The translations under genes were made by a program, and so were the position numbers. 64,000 bases of DNA, from contig NZ_SSMY01000010.1 of assembly GCF_004799495.1 (NCBI RefSeq), forward strand, positions 62,001-126,000, written 5' to 3'. Below are positions 26,558-36,576 of this stretch, piece by piece (positions within the stretch are counted from its first letter, which is position 1; each line of letters opens with the position of its first letter). The stretch is from Sphingomonas sp. (GTDB lineage: Bacteria; Pseudomonadota; Alphaproteobacteria; Sphingomonadales; Sphingomonadaceae). The notes beneath the pieces were generated by a model. The model saw only the letters and a list, made by a program, of their open reading frames with translations, was not told where the DNA came from and did no database searches.

Positions 26558-27886
26558 ATGCCCGATCAGCCGACCGAAACCGAAGCCGACATCACCGGCG
26601 TCGACGCCAAGGCCCTCAAGCCCCATGCGAGTTCGATCGGCGGGCGCAACCTCAAGCCCTCAACGCTGATGATGGGCCATGGCTTCGACCCCGCACTGTC
26701 CGAAGGATCGCTCAAGCCACCGATCTTCCTGACCTCGACCTTCGTCTTCCCCAACGCCGCCGCCGGTAAGCGTCATTTTGAGGGCGTGACGGGCAAGCGG
26801 CCGGGCGGCGCCGACGGGCTCGTCTATTCGCGTTTCAACGGGCCGAACCAGGAAATCCTCGAGGATCGGCTCGGCATCTGGGAGAATGCCGAAGATGCGC
26901 TGGCCTTCTCCAGCGGCATGTCGGCGATCGCCACGCTGTTCCTCGCGATGGTCAAGCCGGGCGACACGATCGTCCATTCGGGCCCGCTCTATGCCGCGAC
27001 CGAGACGCTGATCGCGCGCATCCTCGGCAAGTTCGGGGTCAAGTGGGTCGACTTCCCCGCGGGTGCGACGCGTGAAGAGATCGACGCGGCGATGAAGAAG
27101 GGCGCGGAGACTGGCAACGTCGCGCTGATCTACCTCGAAAGTCCCGCCAATCCGACCAACGCGCTGGTCGATGTCGAAGCGGTCGCCGCGAGCCGCGACG
27201 CGATCTTCGCCGACCGCGCGGAAAAACCCCCGATCGCGATCGACAACACGTTCCTCGGCCCGTTGTGGCACAAGCCGCTCGACCATGGTGCCGACATCGT
27301 CGTCTATTCGCTGACCAAATACGCCGGCGGGCACAGCGACCTCGTCGCCGGCGGCGTGCTGGGGTCGAAGGCGCACATCAACACGATCCGCCTGATGCGC
27401 AACACGATCGGGACGATCTGCGACCCCAACACCGCGTGGATGCTGCTGCGCAGCCTCGAGACGCTCGAACTGCGGATGAGCCGCGCTGGCGAGAATGCGG
27501 TCAAGGTGTGCGCCTTCCTCAACAAGCATCCCAAGGTCGAGAAGGTCGGCTATCTCGGCTTCCTCGAACAGCAGGGCGAAACGCGCCAGGCCGACATCTA
27601 TCGCCGCCATTGCGCGGGTGCGGGCAGCACCTTCTCGCTCTATCTCAAGGGCGGCGAGAAGGAGGCGTTCAAGTTCCTCGACACGCTCAAGATCGCCAAG
27701 CTCGCGGTGTCGCTGGGCGGCACCGAAACGCTGGCGAGCGCCCCGGCGGCGATGACGCATTTGTCGGTGCCCGACGAGCGCAAGCAGGCGCTCGGCATCA
27801 CCGACAACCTCGTGCGCATCTCGATCGGGGTCGAGGACGCCGACGATTTGATCGCCGACTTCGCCGCGGCGCTCGACGCGATCTAG
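26558..27886 (+). CDS. Cystathionine gamma-synthase family PLP enzyme
   Basis: A 442-residue PLP-dependent enzyme of the Cys/Met metabolism (trans-sulfuration) group, such as cystathionine gamma-synthase, O-acetylhomoserine sulfhydrylase or methionine gamma-lyase. The core motifs are 'SSGMSAIATLFLAMVKPGD', 'YLESPANPTNALVDVEA', 'AIDNTFLGPLWHKPLDHGAD' and the PLP-Lys motif 'VYSLTKYAGGHSDLVAGG'. The C-terminal 'SLGGTETLASAPAAMTH' and 'RISIGVEDADDLIADF' are standard. The N-terminal 45 residues are an extension relative to E. coli MetB. AAGGAG precedes the ATG. The exact reaction cannot be fixed from sequence. The TAG stop overlaps the stop of the convergent MFS gene. Confidence 0.9.
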   Translation: MPDQPTETEADITGVDAKALKPHASSIGGRNLKPSTLMMGHGFDPALSEGSLKPPIFLTSTFVFPNAAAGKRHFEGVTGKRPGGADGLVYSRFNGPNQEILEDRLGIWENAEDALAFSSGMSAIATLFLAMVKPGDTIVHSGPLYAATETLIARILGKFGVKWVDFPAGATREEIDAAMKKGAETGNVALIYLESPANPTNALVDVEAVAASRDAIFADRAEKPPIAIDNTFLGPLWHKPLDHGADIVVYSLTKYAGGHSDLVAGGVLGSKAHINTIRLMRNTIGTICDPNTAWMLLRSLETLELRMSRAGENAVKVCAFLNKHPKVEKVGYLGFLEQQGETRQADIYRRHCAGAGSTFSLYLKGGEKEAFKFLDTLKIAKLAVSLGGTETLASAPAAMTHLSVPDERKQALGITDNLVRISIGVEDADDLIADFAAALDAI

Positions 27887-29451
27887 CCCGCCACCGCTTC
27901 GTCGAGCAGCCGCAAGTCGCGCCCGCGCGTCTCGCGGCCGAACCAGGCGCACAGGCCGAGCGCGAGGAGCGTCGGAATCATGATCAGACCGGCGGCGACG
28001 CCCATCGCCGGCACGAGCGCCGCGATGCTCAGCGCCTGCGCTGCGACCCCGCCCGCCTTGGTGCACGCCGCCACCCAGCCGGTCGCCCGACCGCGCACGC
28101 GCAGGGGGAAGCTTTCGGCGGCGTAGGGAAGCAGGATCGCGATGATCCCGTTCGACCCGACGATCAGCAGCGCGATCGGCAATACCGGGCCGCCCCCGCC
28201 GCCAAGCTCGAGCCGCAACACGCCGATCAGTCCGAGCAGGGTCACCCCGATCATGGTGACGAGCGACCATTTGGTGCTCCACCGGCTGTACATCGCGGCG
28301 GCGACGAACACCGTCGGGAAGGCGATCAGCGCGGATTCGGCGAGCAGCCGGCTCGACACTTCCATCGAATAGCCCTTCGCGACGAGATCGGCGGGGAGCC
28401 ACAGCAGCAGCCCGAAATTGACCAGCCCCCAGCCGACCGCCGCAACCGACAGCGCGACGAGCTTGCCGGCCAGTTTCGCGCCGATCAGCGCGTGACCGAT
28501 CGTCCCGGCGGGGAGCGGGGGCAGCGCATCCCGTCGCGTCGCGGTCGCGCCAAACCGCGCCATCACCTCGCGCGCTTCGGCATCTCGACCGCGCGCGAGC
28601 AGGAACTTGGCGGACTCGGGGATGAACCCGCCGAGCAACACCAGCATCAGCCCGGTGGGCAGGTTGAGCAGCCACAGGATCCGCCATCCGAAGATCGGCT
28701 GTAGCAACGCCGAAAACCCGCTCGCGGCGAAATACCCCCCGACCGCGCCGAGCCCGCCGACGAGCACCAGGCTCCACCCGCGGTGCCGGTTGGGCATCAT
28801 CTCCGCCAGCAACGCATAGGTCACCGGCAGCATGCCCCCCGCCGCCGCGCCCATCATGAAGCACATGCCGACGTTCCACGCGAGGCTGGGCATCGCCCCG
28901 CAGATCGAGGTTCCGACGAACATCACCGCCGACAGAAGGATCGACGCCTTACGCCCGTAGATATCGGCGATCACACCCCACAGCACCGACCCCGTGACGG
29001 TACCGATCAGCGCGGCGAACGGAACGAGCGAGGCGGTCGCCTTGGGCACGGCATATTCGCTCACCATACCGGGAATGGTGAAGCCGAGCGCGGCGGGCTT
29101 CATCACGTCGATCACCAGCGCGATCACCAACACCAGCATCAACCGCCAGTGCGGCCAGCCGAGCGCGGCATCCTCCGGCGCAGAGATCTCGATCGTTCCC
29201 GCGATCGCGCGCTGCGCCGCGACGTTGCGCGGGAGCAGGCCATAGGCGGCGACCGCGACCCCGCCGACGATCAGCGCCATGCCGAGCACCATGTCCCAGC
29301 CGACCGCCATCCCGGCGAGGCGATAGTGCATCGCCCGGCCCATCAGGAACATCGGGATGTGCATCAGCACGCCGGCGGTCACCGCGACGCAGCCTAGCAC
29401 GAACGCCCAGAGCGCCTGGCGGTCGCTGAGCGTGGTGCCGACCCCCCGCAT
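27883..29451 (-). CDS. MFS transporter
   Basis: A 522-residue inner-membrane permease of the major facilitator superfamily. Twelve or more hydrophobic helices are visible, with two N-terminal helices ('FVLGCVAVTAGVLMHIPMFL' and the next) before the region that carries the usual loop motif 'GVIADIYGRKAS'. The second half begins after 'FLLARGRDAEAREVMARFGA'. It resembles sugar or aromatic-acid type permeases with the 'PESAKFLLARGRD' segment, but the substrate is unknown. It starts five bases after the murA stop on the same strand, so its ribosome site is inside murA and the two may be co-transcribed, an unexpected pairing. Stops overlap as CTAG with the gene at 26558-27886. Confidence 0.85.
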   Translation of the reverse strand: MRGVGTTLSDRQALWAFVLGCVAVTAGVLMHIPMFLMGRAMHYRLAGMAVGWDMVLGMALIVGGVAVAAYGLLPRNVAAQRAIAGTIEISAPEDAALGWPHWRLMLVLVIALVIDVMKPAALGFTIPGMVSEYAVPKATASLVPFAALIGTVTGSVLWGVIADIYGRKASILLSAVMFVGTSICGAMPSLAWNVGMCFMMGAAAGGMLPVTYALLAEMMPNRHRGWSLVLVGGLGAVGGYFAASGFSALLQPIFGWRILWLLNLPTGLMLVLLGGFIPESAKFLLARGRDAEAREVMARFGATATRRDALPPLPAGTIGHALIGAKLAGKLVALSVAAVGWGLVNFGLLLWLPADLVAKGYSMEVSSRLLAESALIAFPTVFVAAAMYSRWSTKWSLVTMIGVTLLGLIGVLRLELGGGGGPVLPIALLIVGSNGIIAILLPYAAESFPLRVRGRATGWVAACTKAGGVAAQALSIAALVPAMGVAAGLIMIPTLLALGLCAWFGRETRGRDLRLLDEAVAG

Positions 29452-29456
29452 CGAAA

Positions 29457-30740
29457 TCAGCCGTCGCCGACGCGCTCGATATCGGCGCCGACCGCCGAGA
29501 GTTTTTCCTCGAGCCGCTCATACCCGCGGTCGAGGTGATAGACGCGGCTGACCTGGGTCTCGCCCTCGGCGACGAGGCCCGCGATGATCAGGCTCATCGA
29601 CGCGCGGAGATCGGTCGCCATCACCGGCGCGCCGACCATGTGGTCGACCCCGCGCACCACCGCGGTGCGGCCGCGCACCTGGATATCGGCACCCATCCGC
29701 GCGAGCTCGGGCACGTGCATGTAGCGGTTCTCGAAGATCGTCTCGGTCAGCACGCTCGCGCCGTCGGCCTTGCACAGCATCGCCATGAACTGCGCCTGCA
29801 TGTCGGTCGCGAAGCCGGGAAACGGCGCGGTCGACAGCGTCAATGGCTTCAATTTACCGTCGGACGAGATGTGCAGCGACTGGCCCTTCTCCTCGACCCC
29901 GACCCCGGCATCGATCAACGCGGCGACGGTCGCGCGCATGTCGTCCAGCTTGACCCCGGCGAGCTCGACCTTGCCCCCCGCGATCCCGACCGCGCAGGCA
30001 TAGCTGCCCGCTTCGATCCGATCGGGCATCACGCGATAGGTCGCGCCGTGGAGCCGGTCGACACCCTCGATCTCCAGCGTCTCGGTCCCGACCCCGGAAA
30101 TCGACGCGCCCATCGCGAGCAGCAAATTGCACAGGTCGACGATCTCGGGCTCGCGCGCCGCGTTCTCGATGACCGTCGGCCCTTTGGCGAGCACGGCGGC
30201 CATCACCGCATTTTCGGTTGCGCCGACCGACACGATCGGGAAGGTCACGCGCCCGCCCGGCAAGCGCCCGCCCGGTGCCTTCGCCCGGACGTACCCCGCC
30301 GCGATCTCGATCTCGGCGCCCATCGCCTCGAGCGCCTTCAGGTGCAGGTCGATCGGGCGGTTGCCGATCGAGCAGCCGCCGGGGAGCGACACCGTCGCCT
30401 CACCGCCACGCGCGACCAAAGGCCCGAGCACCAGGATCGATGCGCGCATCTTGCGCACGATGTCGTAAGGCGCCTCGCTCGACGTCAGCTTGCCCGCGCG
30501 CATCGTCATCACGCGCCCGAAATCCTCGGGCCGCGATCCCTCGATCTGGGTCGACGCGCCGAGCTGATTGAGCAGATGCCCGAAGCTGTCGACATCGGCG
30601 AGCCGCGGCAGGTTCCTGAGCGTCACCGGCTCTTCGGTCAGCAGCGCGCACGGCATCAACGTCAGCGCCGAATTCTTCGCGCCCGAAATAGGCAATTTGC
30701 CGGCCAGGCGGTTGCCGCCGCGGATGAGGATACGGTCCAT
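29457..30740 (-). CDS. murA: UDP-N-acetylglucosamine 1-carboxyvinyltransferase
   Basis: First committed enzyme of peptidoglycan synthesis, transferring enolpyruvate from PEP to UDP-GlcNAc. It has 427 residues, as expected. The ATG at 30740 begins '[20 protein letters not shown]'; the ORF track adds 21 codons. Lys22 in 'GAKNSAL' and the loop Cys123 in '[13 protein letters not shown]' are both present; the Cys is the fosfomycin target. '[12 protein letters not shown]' and 'GERLEEKL'-like end motifs fit the fold. It is divergent from the Crp/Fnr gene and upstream of the MFS gene. Confidence 0.97.
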   Translation of the reverse strand: MDRILIRGGNRLAGKLPISGAKNSALTLMPCALLTEEPVTLRNLPRLADVDSFGHLLNQLGASTQIEGSRPEDFGRVMTMRAGKLTSSEAPYDIVRKMRASILVLGPLVARGGEATVSLPGGCSIGNRPIDLHLKALEAMGAEIEIAAGYVRAKAPGGRLPGGRVTFPIVSVGATENAVMAAVLAKGPTVIENAAREPEIVDLCNLLLAMGASISGVGTETLEIEGVDRLHGATYRVMPDRIEAGSYACAVGIAGGKVELAGVKLDDMRATVAALIDAGVGVEEKGQSLHISSDGKLKPLTLSTAPFPGFATDMQAQFMAMLCKADGASVLTETIFENRYMHVPELARMGADIQVRGRTAVVRGVDHMVGAPVMATDLRASMSLIIAGLVAEGETQVSRVYHLDRGYERLEEKLSAVGADIERVGDG

Positions 30741-30880
30741 GAGCGAGCTTCTATCGCCCCCACGCGCCCACGCAAGCGATTGCCTATTGCAACGGGTTCG
30801 CAACGACCATTGATCGACTTTAATGCACGTCCCCGCGCGCGCTGCTTTGTGACGCTCGAAGGTCCGGGGGAAAGCGTATC

Positions 30881-31615
30881 GTGTCAGGGAGTTGCTTCGC
30901 CGAGCGTTTGGGTGATCTCGTATCGATCACCCCGGCGGAACAGGACGCGCTGGCTAGGCTCGAGGAGCGCGAGCGCCCGGTACGCCGCGGCGCCGCGATT
31001 CAGCGCGAGAACGACCGCGTCGGCGAACTGTTCATCCTCAGGAAGGGCGTCATGATGACGTCGATGCTGCTCGACGACGGCAGCCGCCAGATCCTGCGCT
31101 TCCTGTTTCCGGGCGACATGATGGGACTGTCGAGTCTCGCCTATCGCGAGGCGCCGGAGACGATCACCGCGCTGTCCGACAGCATCGTATGCCCGTTCGA
31201 CCGATCGACGCTGAGCGGGATCCTGGCGGCGCATCCCCGGCTCGGCGCGTTGATGATGGTCTACAGCCAGATCGAGCGCGCGGCGCTGACCGACCGGCTC
31301 GCCGCGCTTGGCCGCACCTCGGCCAAGGCGCGCGTCGCCGCGGTGCTGATCGAGATGCGCAATCGGCTGCGGATGCTCGACAAGTCGATCAACGCGACGT
31401 TCACACTCGGGCTGACGCAGGAAGAGATCGGCGACGCGACCGGGCTGACCGCGGTCCACGTCAACCGCATGCTGCGCCAGATCGAGGAAGACGGGCTGAT
31501 CGCGCGCGCCAACGGCCACATCACCTTCACCAACGAACGCGCGTTGATGCGGGCGGCCAACTACGTCGACCGATACGAAGGGCTCGACCTGAGCTGGCTG
31601 CCGGCGGCGCGATGA
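30881..31615 (+). CDS. Crp/Fnr family transcriptional regulator
   Basis: A 244-residue regulator with an N-terminal cyclic-nucleotide-binding-like beta-roll (about 25-125, '[20 protein letters not shown]') and a C-terminal HTH ('[20 protein letters not shown]', about 183-202). The Fnr cysteine set for an iron-sulfur cluster is absent; only two scattered Cys are seen (residues 5 and about 103), so oxygen sensing by a cluster is unlikely. The effector is unknown. The GTG start at 30881 has a purine-rich GGGGGAAAG about 10 bases upstream. Divergent from murA across 140 bp. Confidence 0.9.
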   Translation: MSGSCFAERLGDLVSITPAEQDALARLEERERPVRRGAAIQRENDRVGELFILRKGVMMTSMLLDDGSRQILRFLFPGDMMGLSSLAYREAPETITALSDSIVCPFDRSTLSGILAAHPRLGALMMVYSQIERAALTDRLAALGRTSAKARVAAVLIEMRNRLRMLDKSINATFTLGLTQEEIGDATGLTAVHVNRMLRQIEEDGLIARANGHITFTNERALMRAANYVDRYEGLDLSWLPAAR

Positions 31616-31624
31616 TGCTCCTTA

Positions 31625-31648
31625 GCCCCTCCCCTTCAGGAGAGGGGC
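31625..31648. terminator. Hairpin between convergent Crp/Fnr and M16 genes
   Basis: GCCCCTC and GAGAGGGGC flank a short loop in the 42-bp gap between two convergent genes. It can fold on both strands and probably ends both transcripts. It lacks a T-run. Its sequence (cccctcccc...gaggggc) resembles the arms of repeat family B. Confidence 0.5.
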
Positions 31649-31657
31649 AAGAACGGC

Positions 31658-34501
31658 TTACTTCAGCGTCGGGCTATCCAGGTTCAGCTTGTCCGCCGCG
31701 ATCACCTCGACGTTCGGATATTTCTTGCGCAGGTCGTCGACGAACAGCTTGGCGTCGCCGACCACGATGACGCTCGCGTCGGTCGGGTCGAACAGCCGCT
31801 GCGAGATGCGCTGGACCGCCGCCGCGTCGATCCCGTCGATCCTGGGGGTGAACGCCTTGAGCTCCGACAGCGGCACATTCTCGATCACGTAATCGCCGAG
31901 CACGCTCGCGATCCCGCTCGTGGTCTCGGTATCGCGGCCAAAATCGCCGATCAGCACCGCCTTGCGCGACGCGAGCTCGCCCGGCGGCACGGGGGCCGCA
32001 CCCATCCCGCGCATCGTGTCGACGATCAGCCCGACGACTTCGGGGGCCGAGGGGTTCTTGGTCTGGGTGTTGGCCGAGACGTAGCCGGGTGCGCGCCGCG
32101 CCGCGATCCCGCTGCCCGCGCCGTACGCTAGCCCGCGCTTGATGCGGATTTCCTGGTTGAGCCGCGACGAGAATCCGATGCCGAGCGTCGCGTTGGCGAC
32201 CGCCGCGCCGTAGAAATCGGGGTCGCGGCGCGCGATCCCCGGTCGCGCGATGACGACGCCCGCCTGCCCGGCATTGGGCATGTCGACCACGACGATGCGC
32301 GGCTGGTACGGACTGTCGAAGGTCACGGTCGACCGCTCGGGCACCGGCTTGGCGAGCCAGCTACCGAAGCTGGTCTCGGCCAGCGCGCGTGCCGCGGCGG
32401 GCGTGATATCGCCGACCATGACGAGCGTGGCGTGCGCGGGCCCCCAGGTGCGCGCATAGGCGTCCTGCACGTCGGCACGCGTGATCGCCTTGAGCGAGGC
32501 CGGCGTGCCGGCGAGCGGATGGCCGTAGGCACCACCGCGCATCACGACCTTGGTCGCGACATAGCTCGCCAGCCGCCCCGGGTCCTTGAGTTGGACCTGC
32601 ACCCCGTCGATCGTCTGCGCGCGGTCGCGTTCGAGCTCGGCCGCCGCGAAGGTCGGGTTGCGCACGACATCGGCGAGCACCGCGATGGCCGGCGCGACCT
32701 GGTCGGACTTCACCTCGAGCGACACCTGCCCCGAATCCCAACCCGCGCCCGATGCAATCGACCCGCCGAGATTCTCGACCGCGTTGGCGATCTGCGTCGC
32801 GGAGCGCGAGCGCGTGCCCTTGGTCATTAGGTCGGCCATCAGGTTGTTGAGCCCCGCCCGCCCCTGCGGATCCGCCGCGCCGCCGCCATTGGCGACGATC
32901 ACCGAAGTGACGATCGGCAGATCGTGCTTTTCGACCACGATCAGCGTCATGCCGTTGGCGAGCTTCATCGTCACCGGCGCGGGGAGCGCCGCGACCACCG
33001 GCCTGGCCGGGTCGGGCGGCAGGATGCGGTCGGCGTCGCTGGCCGGCTTGATCACCTCGACGTTGCCGGGGGTCTTGAGGTCGGCGACTTCGACGGTGTC
33101 GGCGACTGCGACCTTGTCCGCCTTGGGCCCGGCCTTCGCCATTTCAGCGGGCATGTAGCGGATCGCCGCCGATCGGTTGTCGGTCAGGTAGCGCCGCGCG
33201 ACGCGCTGGATGTCGGTGGGGGTCACGCGCTGGATCGCCGCGAGCTGCTTGTCGGCGGCCGCGGGGTCGCCGTCGATGATCACCGATCGTGCGATCGTCG
33301 ACGCCTTGCCGTCGGCGGTCTCGCGGCTCTGGATCGTCGCGGTGATCAGCTGGTTCTTGGCGCGCGCGAGTTCCGCTGGCGTCACCAGCCCGTCGCGCAC
33401 GCGCGCAAGCTCCGCGCGCAACGCTGCCTCGCCCGCCGCCACGTCCTTGCCATCGGCCATCGTCGCGGTCACGACGAACGACCCCGTCCCCTGCTTGGTG
33501 TCGAGGAAGGTGTTGGCCGACTGCGCCAGCTGATCGCGATAGACCATGTCCTGATACAGCCGCGACGAATCGCCGCGCGACAGGATCGCGTCGAGCACGG
33601 TCAGCGCGGGGATGTCGCCGTTGTTGTCCGACGGCACCGGATAGCTGATCAGCACCGCGGGGAGCGGCGTGTTGGGCTCGTACACAGTATAGTTGGTCGC
33701 CACCGTCCGCTCGGGCTCATTCACCGTCACGCGCGGGATCGGGCGGTCGGGGCGCTTGATCCCGCCGAAATACCGGTCGACCCACGCATCGAGCTGCGCC
33801 GGGTCGAAATTGCCCGCGACCACCAGCACCGCATTGTCGGGGCGATAATAGGTCGCGTGGAACGCGCGCACGTCGTCGATCGTCGCGGCCTCCAGATTGT
33901 CGAGGCTGCCGATGCCGGGGCGCGCATAGGGATGCACGCGGTAACTGATCTCCGGGTAATAAATCGAGTAGAGCTTGCCGTACGGCGTCGCGAGCGTGCG
34001 CAGCCGCAGCTCCTCCTTCACCACATCGCGTTCGGACGCGTAGCTCACCGGCTCGACGACGAGGCTCGCCATGCGGTCGGCTTCCGCGAACAACAGCCGC
34101 TGGAGGTGATTGGCCGGAACCACCTCGTAATAATTGGTGAAATCGTCGTTGGTCGAGGCATTGTTGTACCCGCCGACATCCTCGGTCAGCCGGTCGAAAT
34201 TCTCCGATTTCAGGTTGCGCGTCGCCTTGAACATCAAATGCTCGAACATGTGCGCGAAGCCGGACTTGCCCTTGGGATCGTCCTTCGACCCGACGTTGTA
34301 CCAGACCTGCACCGACACGTTCGCGGTCTTGGTGTCGCGGATCGCATAGACGCGCAGGCCATTGGCGAGCGTGCGCGCGGTGTAGGCGATCGGCTTGACG
34401 CTGACGGCCGGCGCGCGAGCGGGCGCCTTCTTCGGAGCAGCGGCGGCGGCGAGGGGGAGCGAGGCAACGCCCAGCAACAAAGCGGCACGGAACAGGCGCA
34501 T
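31658..34501 (-). CDS. M16 family zinc metallopeptidase (two-domain)
   Basis: A 947-residue exported peptidase with two M16 modules. The signal peptide ends near residue 22 ('LPLAAAAA'). The first module has the inverted zinc motif HxxEH as HMFEH (His84, Glu87, His88) and the distal Glu region 'VVKEELRLR'. The second module, from about residue 520, lacks the motif ('GLNNLMADLM') and is the structural half, as in other single-chain M16 enzymes. It probably degrades peptides in the periplasm. GGAGA precedes the ATG at 34501. Divergent from the 34623 gene. Confidence 0.93.
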   Translation of the reverse strand: MRLFRAALLLGVASLPLAAAAAPKKAPARAPAVSVKPIAYTARTLANGLRVYAIRDTKTANVSVQVWYNVGSKDDPKGKSGFAHMFEHLMFKATRNLKSENFDRLTEDVGGYNNASTNDDFTNYYEVVPANHLQRLLFAEADRMASLVVEPVSYASERDVVKEELRLRTLATPYGKLYSIYYPEISYRVHPYARPGIGSLDNLEAATIDDVRAFHATYYRPDNAVLVVAGNFDPAQLDAWVDRYFGGIKRPDRPIPRVTVNEPERTVATNYTVYEPNTPLPAVLISYPVPSDNNGDIPALTVLDAILSRGDSSRLYQDMVYRDQLAQSANTFLDTKQGTGSFVVTATMADGKDVAAGEAALRAELARVRDGLVTPAELARAKNQLITATIQSRETADGKASTIARSVIIDGDPAAADKQLAAIQRVTPTDIQRVARRYLTDNRSAAIRYMPAEMAKAGPKADKVAVADTVEVADLKTPGNVEVIKPASDADRILPPDPARPVVAALPAPVTMKLANGMTLIVVEKHDLPIVTSVIVANGGGAADPQGRAGLNNLMADLMTKGTRSRSATQIANAVENLGGSIASGAGWDSGQVSLEVKSDQVAPAIAVLADVVRNPTFAAAELERDRAQTIDGVQVQLKDPGRLASYVATKVVMRGGAYGHPLAGTPASLKAITRADVQDAYARTWGPAHATLVMVGDITPAAARALAETSFGSWLAKPVPERSTVTFDSPYQPRIVVVDMPNAGQAGVVIARPGIARRDPDFYGAAVANATLGIGFSSRLNQEIRIKRGLAYGAGSGIAARRAPGYVSANTQTKNPSAPEVVGLIVDTMRGMGAAPVPPGELASRKAVLIGDFGRDTETTSGIASVLGDYVIENVPLSELKAFTPRIDGIDAAAVQRISQRLFDPTDASVIVVGDAKLFVDDLRKKYPNVEVIAADKLNLDSPTLK

Positions 34502-34622
34502 TGAGGTCTCCGGCTAGGAGTAAGGATGGGATGTTGTGTCGCGCCAGGACGGTCCAAGTCAATGCGAACACGCCCGCTGTTTCGCCGTTGCAGGCGGAGG
34601 GGCTGCGCGGCATGGTCAGATC

Positions 34623-35222
34623 ATGATGCGTCTGGCCGTGCTGCTCGGACTGATCACGGCGGCGGCAAGCGCCACAGCCTCTCCGGCCGAAAAACTTCCG
34701 GCGGCCGTCTCACGCGAACTGCCGGCGGGATATACCGTGCTCGCCTTTGCGTCTGCCCGACCGGACCCGCGCCACCTGTTCTACGTCGTGGCACTTGCCG
34801 CGCACGGCGAGACGATACCGGACAACGGGCGGGCGCCCGATCGGCCGCTCCTGATCTTTCAACAACGCAGCGGTGGCGGTTACGCAGTGGTCGGACGCAA
34901 CGACGGCGTCGTGCTGCGCGCCGACCAAGGTGGCCAGTGCGATCCATTCGAGGACGGAAGCATCACCGCGAACGGCGCATACGTCACGGTCGAAAATGGC
35001 GTCGCGTGCGGATCGCATTGGACCGACTATATAACGTTCCGGTTCGACCCGCGCGCCGGCTATGTGTTCAGCACCGAGCGATTGCAGTCCTGGTCTTCCA
35101 ATCCAGACACGGGGCCCAATGCGGCGGCGCTGGTCCCGGACGGCGAAAGGGTCATCCGGCCAGTCAAAGGACGGCGCGTCCCGTTTTCCGCGTGGCGACG
35201 AAAAGCGGACCCTTGGCGGTAG
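34623..35222 (+). CDS. Secreted protein of unknown function
   Basis: About 199 residues. Two adjacent ATGs (34623, 34626) start 'MMRLAVLLGLITAAASATAS', a signal peptide. The ORF-track start 29 codons earlier would place the signal internally and is rejected. The mature part has no motif I recognise; 'DRPLLIFQQRSGGGYAVVGRNDGVVLRAD' suggests a beta-rich domain. Two Cys near residues 103 and 128 could form a disulfide. Convergent with the small membrane gene four bases downstream. Confidence 0.7.
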   Translation: MMRLAVLLGLITAAASATASPAEKLPAAVSRELPAGYTVLAFASARPDPRHLFYVVALAAHGETIPDNGRAPDRPLLIFQQRSGGGYAVVGRNDGVVLRADQGGQCDPFEDGSITANGAYVTVENGVACGSHWTDYITFRFDPRAGYVFSTERLQSWSSNPDTGPNAAALVPDGERVIRPVKGRRVPFSAWRRKADPWR

Positions 35223-35226
35223 GCGA

Positions 35227-35436
35227 TCAGCCCTTGCGCTTGTTCCGGTTGGCATAGATCACCGCCGCCGCCACCGCGGCCGACCCGACCCCGGCGCCGA
35301 TCGCGGCGATCCCCCATTTGCTCAGCCTGGCCGGCTCGGGGGTGCTTTCCGCCGCGAGCTGCCGCGCCTTCGCCTCGCGCGCGGCCGCCATGATCTCGTT
35401 CTCTTCAGGCCCGAAAGTCTTGGTTTCGTCGGTCAC
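35227..35436 (-). CDS. Small single-pass membrane protein downstream of tgt
   Basis: A 69-residue protein, started from a GTG at 35436 with GAGGAGAG about 8 bases upstream. A soluble N-terminal 38 residues precede one helix ('WGIAAIGAGVGSAAVAAAVI', about 41-60) and a basic tail 'YANRNKRKG'. Only three bases separate it from the tgt stop, so it is probably the last gene of the queuosine unit. No family is recognised. The orientation with a Lys/Arg-rich C-terminus suggests the tail is cytoplasmic. Confidence 0.65.
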   Translation of the reverse strand: MTDETKTFGPEENEIMAAAREAKARQLAAESTPEPARLSKWGIAAIGAGVGSAAVAAAVIYANRNKRKG

Positions 35437-35439
35437 GCG

Positions 35440-36576
35440 TCACTCTCCTCGGCCCTTCACGTAGCGCGCCCGGAATCGCGCCGCAAATGCGTTGAGCTCA
35501 CCCGCGGCGATCGCCGCGCGCAAGTCGGCCATCAACGCCTGATAGAAATAAAGGTTGTGCTCGGTCATGAGCATAGCGCCGAGGATTTCGCCCGCGCGGA
35601 CGAGGTGGTGGAGATACGCGCGCTCCCACGTCGCGCAGACCGGGCAGCCGCACTCGGGATCGACGGGCAAGCGATCCTCGGCGAACTTGGCGTTGCGGAT
35701 GTTGATCGGGCCGGTGCGCGTGAAGGCTTGGCCCGTGCGCCCACTGCGCGTCGGCAGCACGCAGTCGAACATGTCGACGCCCCGTTGGACCGCGCCAACG
35801 ATGTCGTCGGGCTTGCCCACCCCCATCAGATACCGCGGCTTGTCGGCGGGGAGTTGCCCCGGCGCGAAGTCGAGGCAGCCGAACATCGCCGCCTGTCCCT
35901 CGCCCACCGCGAGGCCCCCGATGGCATAGCCGTCGAAGCCTATTTCGGTGAGCGCCGCCGCGCTTTCACCGCGCAATGACTCGTCGAGCGCCCCCTGCTG
36001 GATGCCGAATTGCGCGGCATTGTCGGCGTGCTCGCCACCGCCGAGAAACGCCTCGCGCGACCGCTGCGCCCAGCGCATCGACCGCACCATTGCGGCGGCC
36101 TGCACCTCTCTGGTTGAGGTGGTCGGCACGAGTTCGTCGAACGCCATCACGATGTCGGACCCGAGCAGCCGCTGGATCTCCATCGATCGTTCGGGGCTCA
36201 TCAGATGCCGCGTGCCGTCGAGGTGGCTCTTGAACTCGACCCCCTGCTCGTCGCGCTTCGTCAGTTCGGACAGGCTCATCACCTGATACCCACCGCTGTC
36301 CGTCAGGATCGGCCGGTCCCAGCCCATGAACGCGTGTAAGCCCCCAAGCCGCGCGACGCGCTCGGCGGTCGGGCGGAGCATAAGGTGATAGGTGTTGCCC
36401 AAGATGATATCCGCCCCCGACGCGCGCACATCGGCGGGCTTCATCGCCTTGACGGTAGCGGCGGTGCCAACCGGCATGAACGCGGGGGTGCGGATGACCC
36501 CGCGCCGCATCGAGAGCTCGCCAGTGCGCGCGGCGCCGTCGGTGGCGTGTATGGCGAAGTGGAAACGCGGGAGCAT
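35440..36576 (-). CDS. tgt: tRNA-guanine transglycosylase (queuine tRNA-ribosyltransferase)
   Basis: Exchanges G34 in GUN-anticodon tRNAs for preQ1 in queuosine synthesis. It has 378 residues, the usual bacterial size. The nucleophile and substrate loops are '[16 protein letters not shown]' and '[16 protein letters not shown]'; the zinc site is '[18 protein letters not shown]'. The start ATG at 36576 shares its A with the HAD stop (TGATG), so the 30-codon extension in the ORF track is rejected. It is downstream of queA, the enzyme acting next on the same tRNA. Confidence 0.97.
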   Translation of the reverse strand: MLPRFHFAIHATDGAARTGELSMRRGVIRTPAFMPVGTAATVKAMKPADVRASGADIILGNTYHLMLRPTAERVARLGGLHAFMGWDRPILTDSGGYQVMSLSELTKRDEQGVEFKSHLDGTRHLMSPERSMEIQRLLGSDIVMAFDELVPTTSTREVQAAAMVRSMRWAQRSREAFLGGGEHADNAAQFGIQQGALDESLRGESAAALTEIGFDGYAIGGLAVGEGQAAMFGCLDFAPGQLPADKPRYLMGVGKPDDIVGAVQRGVDMFDCVLPTRSGRTGQAFTRTGPINIRNAKFAEDRLPVDPECGCPVCATWERAYLHHLVRAGEILGAMLMTEHNLYFYQALMADLRAAIAAGELNAFAARFRARYVKGRGE

